DNA from: Planococcus citri | Taxonomy: Eukaryota > Arthropoda > Insecta > Hemiptera > Pseudococcidae | Length of the DNA: 64,000 nucleotides | Direction of reading: 5' to 3' | Assembly: GCF_950023065.1 (NCBI RefSeq) | Contig: NC_088677.1 | Location: forward strand, 86,515,469 to 86,579,468 | Shown here: positions 45,682 through 57,370 of the stretch, in pieces | How positions within the stretch are numbered: the first letter of the stretch is position 1 | Layout of the letters: every line of letters starts with the position of its first letter | Notes under the pieces: model-generated | Database searches by the model: none | Told to the model about the DNA's origin: nothing | Seen by the model: the letters and a program-made list of their open reading frames with translations, nothing else | Program-made: the position numbers and the translations under genes

Positions 45682-47200
45682 GCGGTTTCACTAAAAAAAA
45701 TAAGATTCCTCCAGATCTCATTCTCAACTTCAAAGGACACTCTTTAGAATTTAAAACCACAACTAAATTTCTTGGCTTAACTTTTGATAGAAAACTAAAT
45801 TGGACTCCTCATTTTCTAAAAGTAAAATCAGATATCATGAAACGCCTAAATCTGTTGAAAATAATCAAAAATTCCAAGTACATATAATCCATCTTGCAAA
45901 CTCCTACTTCACTTATATAAATCTCTAATCCGAAGTAAAATTGAGTATGGAAGCCCATGTTTTGCAAATATCTCAAATAAAACTTCTAATATCCTAAAAA
46001 CAATTCAAAATTCAGCCCTAAGGATCTGTTTAGTAGCCCTCTATTCCTCTCCAATAGATAGCCTTTATTGTGAAGCAGCAGAATTACCCCAAGATTTTAG
46101 AAGAACTCTCATAACAAACAAATTTATCTCAAATGCATCCACCAACCATTCCCATCCGCTCCAAAACTCAATTAACCCACCCAACCCCCAACATTTTGGT
46201 CATATAGAAGGACCCATTTCTAATTTCATCACAATGTTGAATGATCTTCAAATCAATCCTGAAACACTCATCCAACAACCAATATCATATCCCCCTTGGC
46301 TCCTCAGGCCTCCTCAAGTCAATACACAATTTATTAACTACCCAAAAAATAGCCACTCTCCACTAGTAATAAAACAAAACTATCTTGAACTCTTATCAGA
46401 ATACAAAAAATTCAATCTCTGCTTTACAGATGGATCAAAAATACCAACACTTCATTCGGGGTATGCCTACTCAATTAATGATAAAATTTCAAATTTTAAA
46501 ATCCACAACTGCTCTTCAATCTACACTGCCGAAATCGCAGCTATTTTCCACTGTCTCTGTGATATATTCACTTATGAATCAGAAAATAAGTCTTTCTTAA
46601 TTCAGAGTGATTCTCTCAGCTCACTAACTGCTATCCAAAATCTATTTTCTGACCACCCTCTAATTCAAAATATCCATAAACCTCTATTTGATTTACAAAA
46701 TTCAAACTTCTCCATCCAGTTTATGTATGTACCCAGCCATGTTGGAATCACAGGAAATGAAATTTGTAGATAAAAATGCAAAATCCGCCACTACTCTTTC
46801 TCCTCTCACATTTATCACAGCTGACGACCTTAAATCTATCTTTACCCAAAACACACTTAAGAAATGGCAAAACTTTTGGTCCCTCCAAACATCAAACAAG
46901 CTCTTTCACCACAAAAAAACTACTCAGCCTTGGAAAAACCTATCTCAACTGAATAGACTCGAAGAAATCATTATAACCAGATTGAGAATTGGCCACACAA
47001 AAATCACCCACAATCACCTCTATGAAAAGACCCCAAAACCCACATGCCAGTTCTGCATGTCAGAACTTATATCTGTCCAACACCTCCCTACAAATAGATG
47101 AAAGATCCCTATTCATACCAGACGATACTTCCGAAATTAAAAAATTCTTAGACCTAATTAAAAAACTTGACCTTAACAACTCGATTTAAAGCTCACACGA
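45682..47200 (+). pseudogene. Non-LTR retrotransposon A, RT C-terminus, RNase H and Cys-motif tail
   Basis: After the inserted element, FTKKNKIPPDL and TTKFLGLTFDRKLNW continue the RT thumb region. Decayed sequence leads to an RNase H domain in the frame 46234-46773 with FTDGSK, YTAEIAAIF and QSDSLSSL, carrying the D-E-D residues. The last part, with HVGITGNE, shifts frame into VDKNAKSA. Then LRIGHTKITHNHLY and a CQFC motif form the usual C-terminal tail. The order RT, RNase H, Cys tail fits I-superfamily-type elements. Stops at several points make it inactive. The 3' end is near 47200, without a clear polyA. Confidence 0.88.
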
Positions 47201-48589
47201 CGAGTGTAATTATCAAGTAATTACAAACACCCCCCCCAAAAAAACCCTACCTTGATGCCAAAAAAAACTTAAAATGTGAAAAAAGTACTGACATTTTCAG
47301 TTTTTCAAATTGAATTGGAAACATTGAAGAATGAAATTCAGCTCGTAAAATGTTTGGTTTTTTCGCCATTAGCCAGAAAAAAATTCCAAGTCACGCGTTA
47401 TTCCTTGATTTTTTTGACAACCTATACGTATCAATAAAACTTCTAGGTATCAAATCTAATGAGCATACTGTACATCCATCGAGTTAGTTTAAATGTCATA
47501 TTATCATGAATGATCGGTACCTCTACCTACATTTACTATTACCATACAGTATGTCCCATGTGGTTTGGCTATACGTTGTAGCTCAGATTGGTTCATTTGT
47601 TTTATAGGTTAGACAGCCAATGAGGCTATAGCACGTTAATTTTATGTATTCTACATGCCACAAGTGTGAACCACCAATCGCTGATTGTTTTTTAGAAACA
47701 TGGATGCAGTGTAGCTCGTCGCTTTTCGTGCCACATTTATCATCGTCGTATTACGATGACATTATGTTATTCTGTTGATAAACGACCTGGTACTGTGCAC
47801 AACTTCCCCGTCAATCATTCCCATAGCTGTATCCTCGATCCTCGCATAACGATGTCAATATTTTTTTGAAGCCTTCAAGGATACCCAATACCTATCGTAC
47901 GATGGAAATTTACGTGGAAAAAAAATGAATTTTATGGTTGCTAAAGCCTCGGTATGTCTTGTGACAAATTCTTTGGTATAGTGAAACACGACTCGATTTT
48001 TTGCATTCTGGTGTTTGTGTGTTTATGAAAACTGCACGCGGGTTCAGGCACAGGCAGACTGTCTGCTTCCCATAGCTACGATGATTTGACGTCAGTATTT
48101 CTTATACGTGATAAAATATTGGTATTTGCGAGAAACGCAGACATGTGGGATCGATTGACGTATGTAGTTTCATCACTCGTGATTTCAAACAGATCATTTT
48201 ATAGGTAATTCCTACCTGCTGTATGTAGGTAGGTGGTGTACTACACGTGCGTAACGTTTCAAGAAGTCTGCGTTCAAATCTCCATAATTCACTTTATACG
48301 ATAATGCAATAATATTGAAATTTTTTCGCAATAAGAGTGTAAGAAATTCGACTATAGATCGATTTCCTCGTATAAAATTTGAAAATATTTTTTTTGATGA
48401 GATGGCTCCTTTGGCTGTGAACGATTTGCTGGCGTTAATTTTATTGGGGTTTGGTTAAATTAATGTGGTGCAATTCACAGCTGTTTGGGGTCTTAAACTT
48501 TCTCACAGTTGAGATTTCCTAACGGGCAAAAAAAATGCTAACCAGACCAGCCTAAATCGAATGCGTTGAAAGAAATACTCCACGAGTCA
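47201..48589. other. No gene called
   Basis: Unique-looking spacer. Around 47550-47680 there is a weak inverted repeat (GGCTATACGTTGTAGCTCA facing TGAGGCTATAGCACGTT) that may be a small decayed hairpin element. No open frame or splice-bounded exon is recognisable. Confidence 0.35.
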
Positions 48590-48990
48590 AAATTTCAAGC
48601 GCTATAAATTGTATTTTTCAATTTTTTTCGAATTTTTGTGAATCAAATTTTGGGCCAAAAATGGGGAGGGGGAATCAAAATTTAATCAAATTGACCCTGA
48701 AAGCTGAAATTTGATATATAGTTACAGGTGCTGTGTTTTTCGACCACCCAAAATTGATTGGGAACAGTTTCCAGCAATTTTGAGTTATTTTGGAACCTTC
48801 AGTAGTTTTTTTGAAAATTGTAATTAACTAGATTTTAAACAATGAAGTTGAAAAACTAAAATTTATTTTATGCCTCAATTTCAATATCCTGACAATCAAA
48901 AAACCCCAACTAAGACAAAAATTTGTTGAACCGGACAAAGCTAGGTATCACCTGCCAGAATTTCAGGTGCTAAATAAATTTGTTTTTTTT
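48590..48990. mobile_element. Diverged fragment related to the GTCCGG foldback left arm
   Basis: GAGTCAAAATTTCAAGCGCT, GGGCCAAAAATGGGG, AATTGACC, GAAAGCTGAAATTTG and ATTGATTGGGAACAGTTTCC occur in left-arm order but with many changes. There are no termini and no array of CTGGAGCC units. Confidence 0.6.
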
Positions 48991-49970
48991 CAATTTATGG
49001 TAAATTTTCGAAAATCAAATTTGAGCCAACATAGGGGAAAAATCAAAATTTTTTCAAGTAGGATTTCTCGCAATTTTGGCAGGAGAACGCAGATGTTTAG
49101 ATGAGTTAAATTTAATTGATTTTGAGGCAATTTTGACAGAAAATTAGATTTTCTGCGAAAAAAACAAAGTTTTATAGAAAATTGACCCAAGAAAAGAGGT
49201 TTCCACAATTTTAACAAAAACGAAGCTTTCTGGGAATTTTGACAAAAAGGTGGTTTTTTTTACAATTTAGACAACGAAGCAGATTCTTTAGCAAAAAAAA
49301 CTTTCTGGAAAATTAACTAAAAAATGGAATTACAGCAATTTTGGCAAAAATCTAGACTTTTTAAAAATTTTGACAAATAATAGGATATTTCGACTTTTTT
49401 GCGATTTTGGTAGAAAACCATTGATTTTATTTTCACTATTTTGATAAAAAATTCCATTTCTTTTTTTGCAGATTTTTACAGGAAAACGGATTTTTTGGCT
49501 AGAAACAACACTTTTTGGAATATTGGCCAAGAAAATGGGTTTCTCCAATTTCGGCAAAAAACTAGACCTTTTTTTTTTTAGCAATTTTTACAAAAAATGG
49601 GCCTTTTTTACAATTTCAACAAAAAGTAGAATTTTATGCAATTTTGGTAAAACACTAATTTTTACATAATTTTGATTTTAAAAAATTAGATTTAAGTATT
49701 AGCAATTTTGACAGAAAATAAGATTTTTGGCAAACAATAATAACACTTACTGAAAAGGTGACCGAAAAAAGGAGTTTTTGACAAAAAATGGACCTTTTTT
49801 TACAGTTTTAAAAAAAATAAAATCTATTGCAACTTTACCCAAAGAACACTAATTTTTCATCATTTTGATAAAAAACTTTTTTTTTTGCAATTTAACAAAA
49901 ACCCAGATTTTTGGCAACACATTCTGGAAAATTGATCAAAAAAATGGGTTTTCTGTAATTTTGGTAATAG
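48991..49970. repeat. Degenerate TTTTTGGCAATTTTGAC array
   Basis: Same word family as 37.8-41.5 kb, including GGAAAATTGACC and GCAATTTTGGCAAAAA words, here with more decay. Confidence 0.65.
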
Positions 49971-51424
49971 TGGAGTGGCAACTGAAAAAAAATGGCATTT
50001 GATGAAAGAAGCGTGAATTTTGGTATGATGAATTTTGGAACCAAAATGAAGTATTTAAGACCGGGAGCTACTCGGGTTCTCCCCTCGAATGAGGGGGATG
50101 GGGCTTACAATTTTGAGAATATTCCTGTGGATAGAGTTTCAATCAGAATTCCAATATTATGGTGTCTGCTGTTAGATATTGATCAGTACTTTCTATTTTC
50201 ACCATTGAAGTCATCGTCCCCCCTCTCCGCCTGGCGTGGGGCTCAGCCCCCTAAATTGTGGATCTGGAAGACGTTGAGACTCGGAAATGTAATTTTGTGA
50301 AAATATCCTTCGAAAAGTGTACAAATAATTTTGGTTGTTCATTTTTTGGTTTCCTCACCCCCTCTGCCCCCTGTGGCACCTCAAAACTTGAAAAACGCGC
50401 AAAATTGCCGTTTTAATGCCAAAACATAGTGGAAATGGTGAGCTAAATACCAAGTCTTCTAGAAACTGATGAGAAACATTTTTTGAAAGCAGTAAATAAC
50501 GCAAAAAATTATGAATCCCCCCTTTACGCGCCCCCACCAACCCCTAATTTCAAAAAATACCCTCTTGGTCAAAATTCCACCAGAATTGAAATATTAAGCC
50601 AGTTACTGTTCAATATTGATTGATGTGTTTCTCTAAAAGCGTCGGAGTCATTGCATACCTCCCACCCGTTCAAAGGGGCATGGGCAGACCCCTAAAATGT
50701 GGAGGCAATGAAAAACCCACCTGTGGGACTGAAATTCGGTAAATGTGTACTTCTCTGGTCATGGGAATATATTTAATGGTCCATTTCATCGATTACACCC
50801 CTCACCCCACCCCCGCCCCTCTCCATTTATATACCATTATACAAAATTTGATCAAAAAGTAGCCCCTCCCGCTTTGTAGCGCGCTCCGTAGAAAGGTTAC
50901 AGAAGTCGTTTTACATTCAATGGATAGAAAAAAACAGATTTTCTAACAACACTAGGGTGTCCCAGATACCCATTGTATACCTCCCCCCCCCCCAAATCAA
51001 ATCTTCAGGATGTCCACAGATTTTTGATCTTTGAAATTATTCCAAGTACCTATGCAAACTCTTTGAAGATGTGTTTCTTCGCGAAGGTACATGAAATTAT
51101 CCCCTTCCCCTTCCCTCCCTTCGTAATAGTAGAGCCACAGCTTTCTAAAAGCTTTTCTCTTTTGTTGAAAGCGAGGGCAAAAACATTTGAAGATTTACTT
51201 TCAAAAACATTATCTTAGATGTAAAAAGGTATTTTTTTAGCCTAAAATTTTTCATATTCAAACAGTAGTTTTTTTTACAAAATTAACAACTTTTCCAAAA
51301 ATTTGATAATTTCAGAAAAAGGATGATAAATTGAAAATATAAAGTCTAATTGAGAAAATAGCAGAACTTTTTGATAGAATTGTTGAAAATCAGGACTTGC
51401 AGAACTTTCAAGACTGTTAGATAT
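49971..51424. other. Unclassified, with C-rich patches
   Basis: Sequence with several CCCCTCCCC or CCCACCCC patches (50220, 50350, 50530, 50810, 50985), likely old repeat material. Open frames up to 102 codons carry no recognised domain. No gene called. Confidence 0.3.
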
Positions 51425-51655
51425 GGGCCCTCAAGGTCGCTGACCCACCTGTCTAGCCTCACAAGGTCGTCTGTCTGTCTATTTGTAGTTTCTTTAGGTC
51501 ATTGACCCGTCAGTATGGCTTTCTAAGGCCTTCTCAAGGTCATAAACCCGTCTGTTTAGCCTTTTGAGATCACTGATCTACTTGCCTAATCTTTCATGGT
51601 TATTGCCTATCTGGCCTTTCAAGGTCATTTATCCGTCTGTTTGGTCTGTCCGGCC
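51425..51655. repeat. Degenerate ~40-bp minisatellite
   Basis: About six imperfect tandem units containing CAAGGTCATTGACCCGTCTG and a TTTAGCCTTT-like spacer. Unlike the surrounding arrays it is GC-balanced. Confidence 0.65.
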
Positions 51656-51830
51656 TCTCGAAAAAACTTCTCAACATTGTTTGCGAAAAAACGACAATAT
51701 GACAAAATAGTACTATTTGGCAATTTTGATAAAATGTGAAATTTTTTGGTATTTTTGCCAGAAAGCGAGACTTTGACAATTTCAGCAAAACACAGAGATT
51801 TCTACAAAAAAATTGAATAAAAAAAATGTA

Positions 51831-52068
51831 GGGTCATTCCATGCCAAATCGGCGGATTTTTGCACGAAATGCAACTGAAATCTTCCATTTTCGGTCATTT
51901 TGGAGAACTTTGAAACCTCACAGTTCCGCCAAAAAAAATCGAAAAAATGTCCGGTTTGCGTCATTGCGTCATTGGCCATCGTTTGATGACCTCTACACAT
52001 GTGATCTGATTTTGAAAAAATCGAAGACCCCTCGTGCAAAAATCCGCCAATTTGGCACGGAATGACCC
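51831..52068. mobile_element. 238-bp MITE with 38-bp GGGTCATTCC terminal inverted repeats
   Basis: The left terminus GGGTCATTCCATGCCAAATC (51831-51868 in full) pairs with 52031-52068 with 3 mismatches in 38. TA lies just before the left end and one base beyond the right end. GGGTCATTCC-type termini are, from memory, common among insect MITEs. There is no coding sequence. Confidence 0.8.
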
Positions 52069-53879
52069 ATATATTATTTTTAAAACATCAATTTTAGGTT
52101 TATGTAACTTATCGGTAAAAAGTGACTTTTTTGGAAAATTTTGGCATACCTGAAGCAAGATTTTTAATTTTTGAAAAAAAAAGTTGCATTTCAAGATTAT
52201 TGCATTTCTTTAATTAAAAGAGAGGCTTCCCTCATAAAATTTCAACTTTGATAAATATGAATTGGATTTAGAAAAATTGTCCACCAATCCATCGAAATCA
52301 AACCCAAATTTCAGCTTTCTACGTCAATTTATCTCGGTCCGGATATTACAGAGTCTGAAAAAATCTCCCAACGCAGACACGACACGCTATAAACTTGAAA
52401 GAAGAAAAGGCTTGATCCCACCACGACAAATGCCAATGCCCGCGATACGATACGTTTATATGTAGCTGGATAGAACGCAGAGTCAGCGACACAGAATACA
52501 CGAGATGACAAAGTATCATAATGTAACCCAGCAGGAAACTCGTGTCATACGCGCCGGTATCAAAAAGCCTCGAAAAATCTGCCAATTTTAAGCCGATTTC
52601 TTTGGCTATTTGTCACCGCGTGATGTAACCTTTCCGCTATAAGGTTTTATACTCGTACCATGCAACCCTCTCCCTCTCTTCTCTCTATTTCTTTACATTA
52701 CGTGTATACGGGGCTGTGAGATGCAGTTTGTAATGACATTTATCACCCGCTGCGTGCTGCGTGTTTCGTCTCTCTAATTGTTACAAATCGCTTTAACGCA
52801 TACGGAATTCGTCTCCTCTTCTTTCGCACGTGGTACCTACTAATAAAATCACCTTTAACAGCTCGCCTCGCGCATCTGAATCGTGCCCTAGTGTAAACTA
52901 TACATATAATCGTATTAATCGTACGACAACCGAGCTGCCTGGGGGGTATATGGGATATGTTTTTTGATTTTTTGACTTCAAATACGTATATGTATGTGTG
53001 TTATTGATTCGCGAATATAATAACACGTAGACCTTACACCAACAGTAACAAGTATAAATTCTATACTTACACGTTGCACAGACCACCGATATAAAATGAT
53101 GTAGGTATATCCAACGACCCATGAATACAGCACGTGAACGATTAATTTCGTGTAATTCGAGCTTAATCTGGTGTCCTTTCCTGTTCAACAGCAGCATAAA
53201 CTCTAGAACAAAAAAAAAAGAAAAAAAGAAAAGGAAATTAGAAAATTGACACAATAATTTTTATTGGTTTGGCTATACGATAAGATGATGGGAATTTTCC
53301 TCATTTATGATAAATGAATCCATCCTACAAGTGGTGGAACAATGCTTCCATCAGTCGTGCCAGGAAGCTCCCCCCTCCCCCTCCCCCGTACTCAAAATAT
53401 ATAAGAAATGGGAACCATTGAAATTTTGACATTTTTTCCACCATCTAATCCTTAAATTTGGTCCATTTTCATTAGGAATATTATTTTTAACCCCTCCACA
53501 TGATGAAAAAGTGAAACTTGTCCCCTTCTTCAAAAAAAAAAAAAAAATGAATACTTATTTCCATGTTTATTTTTTTTAAATTTCAATTCTTGGATTTTTG
53601 GTCTATCTTCATCAGAAAAGCACTAGGGATTTAATGTTTTCGACCCCCCCCCCTCCCCTCCACCTTCACAATGAAAAAGTGAAACTCGGTCCCTCCAAAA
53701 GTTTCTAAAAATCATTTGATCTGTTGAAAATTTAATTTCATTTGGTGAAAAATTATTTTGATTTTTCAAGTTTTACTGTACCTATATGAAGCAACTATTT
53801 AATGCTTTAGATCACCCCCCCCCCCTTATCGAAGAAAAAGTGGAACAAGGTCAGCTTAGGTCACCTCAAGTTTCTAAAA
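52069..53879. other. No gene called
   Basis: The part 52300-53280 is non-repetitive and moderately GC-balanced, with TACTCGTA at 52650, and could hold untranslated or intronic sequence. From 53290 on, C-runs and A/T-runs dominate. No exon can be supported. Confidence 0.35.
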
Positions 53880-54130
53880 ATGAAGATAATCAGACAAAGA
53901 AAGGCTTTATTCAAGGGAGCCAACATCATGTGGAGAACCAAGGGAGGGTTTTTATTGAAAATATGCTCATTTAGAAAGCTTCTGACGACTGAAAAATTTT
54001 CAAAAAGTGTCTACATACATCAATAATAATCAATTTTTTTCAAATTTATTCCATATGTGGAAGGATTCATACAAAAGAGCCAACATCATTAGTCGGTCCA
54101 TTGATTTATTCTCATTTTTTAAAGACAAAA
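53880..54130. repeat. Partial copies of the ~190-bp satellite seen at 57.4-58.4 kb
   Basis: GAGCCAACATCAT followed by a GGAGAACCAAG-like word, TTGAAAATATGCTCATTTAG and AAAGCTTCTG match the unit at about 57555-57620. A second partial copy follows at 54055-54100. Confidence 0.6.
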
Positions 54131-54530
54131 ATCAAAGCTTTTTGGATGTTTTGGCAAAAAAAAAGCAAAAAATTCTCATCAATTTCAGCAAAATCATGAC
54201 CACTTGATTACGTATTTCATCAAAAAATTGGCAAAAATTCACTCTCCCTGACAATTTTTTTAACAATTTTGGCAAAAGCAGTAATTTTTTAGGGCAAGAG
54301 CAGAACTGTTTGACAATTTTGGCAAAAATTGACCTCTTCAAAAATTTTACCAAAAATGCGACACTTTTTTGACAGTTTGGACAGAAATGGACACTCTCGA
54401 CTATTTTGCTAAAAAACAACGCTTTTTGCATCTTTTTAACTGGGGCAAAGGCAGAAAAAATATCAGAACCTTATAAGCAAGTTTGGCAAAAAAAACAGGA
54501 CTTTTTAAACAAGATACGACGAAAATCAAT
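54131..54530. repeat. Degenerate GGCAAAAATT/ACAATTTTGG array
   Basis: A further small cluster of the TTTTTGGCAATTTTGAC word family, with GACAATTTTGGCAAAAATTG words. Confidence 0.6.
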
Positions 54531-55524
54531 TCTTTTTGTTGGGAGGAGTGGAGAAGGGATGCAAAAAAATATGGACTCACAACTTTCAAGAATTAGCGTG
54601 CCCTCTACGAAGAAGTGAAAAAAAAGGCCAGTAAAAAGAGCCTATCAAGAACTAATACATAATTATCAAAATTGTGTCAAAATATGTAGAGGGAGAAATA
54701 TATTCATACCTCCTTACTGGGAAAAAAATATTACATAATTACACAACCTGATGCGAATATCCGCACCGCGATTCCTTATCTATAGGGGTGGATTAGCCCT
54801 TATCATGACGTAATTATTAACCAATGCTAGCAGAGGAACGCGCGCACCATTCTCCCACCCGATTTTACATTTTTCTACCCTGAGCTGTGCTAGTTTTTCA
54901 CCCTCATAAATCAGTCTTCATATTACTGCCATCCTGCCTGGTTCTCCCTTGGACTACCTTGGTTGAACTGGCAGGACTGGGCATGGATTGTCCATCAATA
55001 TTATTTCATCTTATTGATTCAATCTATTAATTCTATTAATTCGGTGATATAAAACTAGCCAGGTATATGGAGCTCAGGGGCCACTGTGGGTATGTGTTAC
55101 TCTTAATTCCGAGTCTCATAAGATGATGGAATAGCCTGTGTGTCCTCTGACTTGGCACACTTTCTATTATTTGCACAGAAGTCAGGAAAGGGTTACTTCC
55201 GGAAGACAAACACAATTCTTTCTCGAGGTGTACTTAGGTACTCATGTCTTTTCCTTGTTTAAAGTAAAAACATTGTAAATTAACTGTCAAGATATCACAA
55301 AGTATATTGCTCACCCAAACCACAATTAAATCATTGTAAACCAAGTTTCGTGACAATACAACGTGTTTGAAGTTGATTTGACTTTCTTATTTACGTAAGT
55401 GTTTGATGCCTCATGCTTACAAATATTCCTATGATAATATTACTTGTGCAATGTCCCTCGAGGGGATAAACATATAGGGTAAGGGTATAGTCGTATTCTA
55501 TTGATTGAACCTTAGAGCACACTT
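54531..55524. other. No gene called
   Basis: Non-repetitive spacer. It may include the decayed 5' part of the retrotransposon seen from 55960, but no RT motif could be read in any frame. Confidence 0.3.
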
Positions 55525-55782
55525 CGTCGGCTAAGTGCGAAAAGGTGCCTCGTGAAATTCGTTACTTGACACCTGTGTAAAACGGTCTTTCCACTCTGAG
55601 CACCATCTATCAGTCCAAATGTTCAAACCAAAAGTTATGTTACCTCAAGGCACCCTTCCCATCACTGAAGATGCATTTAGATTTGAACTTGGACTGATAG
55701 ATGGCGCTCAGTGTGGAAAGGCAGTTTTACACAGGTATCAAGTAACAAGTTGCACGAGGCACCCTTTCGCACTTAGCCAACG
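55525..55782. mobile_element. 258-bp near-perfect hairpin element (MITE-like)
   Basis: The left arm 55525-55627 (CGTCGGCTAAGTGCGAAAAG to CAGTCCAAATGTTCAAA) pairs with 55682-55782, roughly nine bases in ten matching by eye, around a 54-base loop. Arm features are GGTGCCTCGTG, CCTGTGTAAAAC, CTTTCCAC and CCATCTATCAGTCC. Transcribed from either strand it would fold into a ~100-bp duplex. No target duplication is obvious. Confidence 0.75.
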
Positions 55783-55959
55783 ACTTGTATGATAATATTT
55801 AGGGGCAGCCCCCCCCCCAATTGACACCTGCTGGGGACTAACCAAGTGTAGATAGGATTATATTCTAGATTGACCCCATGGATACCTCCCTGAGGGTACT
55901 GGGTATGTTCAATCTAGACTAGACTTTTATATTTTCCCATAATATAACTGTAGTAAAAT

Positions 55960-56343
55960 TCTACTTCTACAAATATTCACAGATGGATCAAAATATGGCT
56001 CATTTGTTGGATGTGCAGCGCTCAGTGATAAATTTGATGTTATTTGTTGTTCACTACCATCATCCTACTCTATTCTCTCTGCTGAATTATTTGCAATCAA
56101 ACTAGCAGTTCAACAAACTTCAAGCATGCAAAATAAATCTCTTATTCTTATTGATTCAGCTAGCGCACTTCACTGCTTATTGGATCTTCATCATCATTCT
56201 CATCATCCACTCACCAAAGAAGTAATCTCTCATTTGATCTCATTCCTAATTGGTTAAGTTATACTGGCATGGATTCCTGGACACAAAGGCATTGAAGGGA
56301 ATGAATCAGTTGACAAAATGGCAAAAGAAGCAGCCTCACCCGC
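55960..56343 (+). pseudogene. Non-LTR retrotransposon B, RNase H fragment
   Basis: Reads FTDGSKYGSFVGCAAL, then SILSAELFAIKLAVQQ and LILIDSASALHCLL. After a stop and shift it continues AWIPGHKGIEGNESVDKMAK. These are the RNase H blocks with D, E, D and the His-containing C-terminal block of an I-superfamily-type element. It is related to but distinct from retrotransposon A. No RT domain remains upstream. It is cut at 56343 by a DNA element and resumes at 56916. Confidence 0.82.
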
Positions 56344-56915
56344 ACAACAATTGTCGACGTCGACATTTACATCGACTACGTTTTTTTTTTTTCAACATAG
56401 TGATGGAAAAGCGATCACAATTAATTATTCAGTAGGAATCTTCTGTTCATACAAAAGCCAGGTAAGTAAATGAAAATTTTCGAAATTTTCTCATTATTTC
56501 TGATACCTCGACATGCCATCTCGACATGTAGATGTAAAATTTGCTGCTTGAAATTTACATCTACAACTAAGTCGATCAATTTTTCAGAATTAAAATTTCT
56601 GTTTTAGTGTTTAAAAGTTTAGTAAACATTCAAAAATATGACAAATTGTATAACTTTATGAAGCAGGAGGTCAACATAAATTTCGATGTGAATGTCGATC
56701 CATCCACATCCATCACTTTTGGATGCCCCATGTAGATGTGAATTTCAACCCTGTGTCGAGCCAATCGTCGACACGAATGCAGATCAACATCAGTCAACAA
56801 TTACATCGACAATTAGCTCGACACAGGGTTGAAATTCACATCGACATGTGGTATCCAAAAGTGACAGATGTAGATGGGTCGACATTCACATTGAAATTAG
56901 CATGGTCATTGTTGT
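56344..56915. mobile_element. ACAACAAT-ended element, copy B (572 bp), inserted in retrotransposon B
   Basis: It begins ACAACAATTGTCGACGTCGA and ends CATGGTCATTGTTGT, the reverse complement of the start of copy A. The internal hairpin (about 56687-56753 with 56817-56895) and the GACATGCCATCTCGACATG block are shared with copy A in opposite orientation. The ~660-bp part of copy A at about 45000-45660 is absent here. No open frame. Confidence 0.75.
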
Positions 56916-57370
56916 ATGGGCACTTCAACCAGTACCAAACATACCAGTCCATAGTGTTGACTTCAAAACTGTGGTGCAAAACCAGCTATACTTAGAATGG
57001 TCCAATAATTGGAACTGTATCAACACATCTAATAAACTGAGATCCATTAAACCTTCAGCAAAATTCTGGTCCACTGCCTACCAAATCAACCACCCGCCAA
57101 GAAGAAACAGTTCTGCGTAAAATACATATTGGTCACTCAAAACTTACTCATGCCTATCTCCTTGAAAAAAAACCTCCTCTTTTATGTACCCTATGTTCTG
57201 TCCAAATCACAATCCAGCACATACATAGTAGACTGTCCGAAATATTGCGAATTGAGAAATTAGTTCAAACTAACAAGTACCTACTTTACTAAACATTAAT
57301 CTTGATGACCCACATACCATAGTCAACCTATTCAAGTTCCTTCAGTCTAGTGGACTTTTAACTCAACTGT
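56916..57370 (+). pseudogene. Non-LTR retrotransposon B, C-terminal tail
   Basis: WALQPVPNIPVHSVDFK continues the coding frame after the inserted element. Then YLEWSNNWN and, after a shift, LRKIHIGHSKLTHAYLLEKK and CTLCSVQITIQHI follow, the same RIGHTK...Y plus Cys-motif tail as in retrotransposon A. Several stops are present. Confidence 0.78.
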
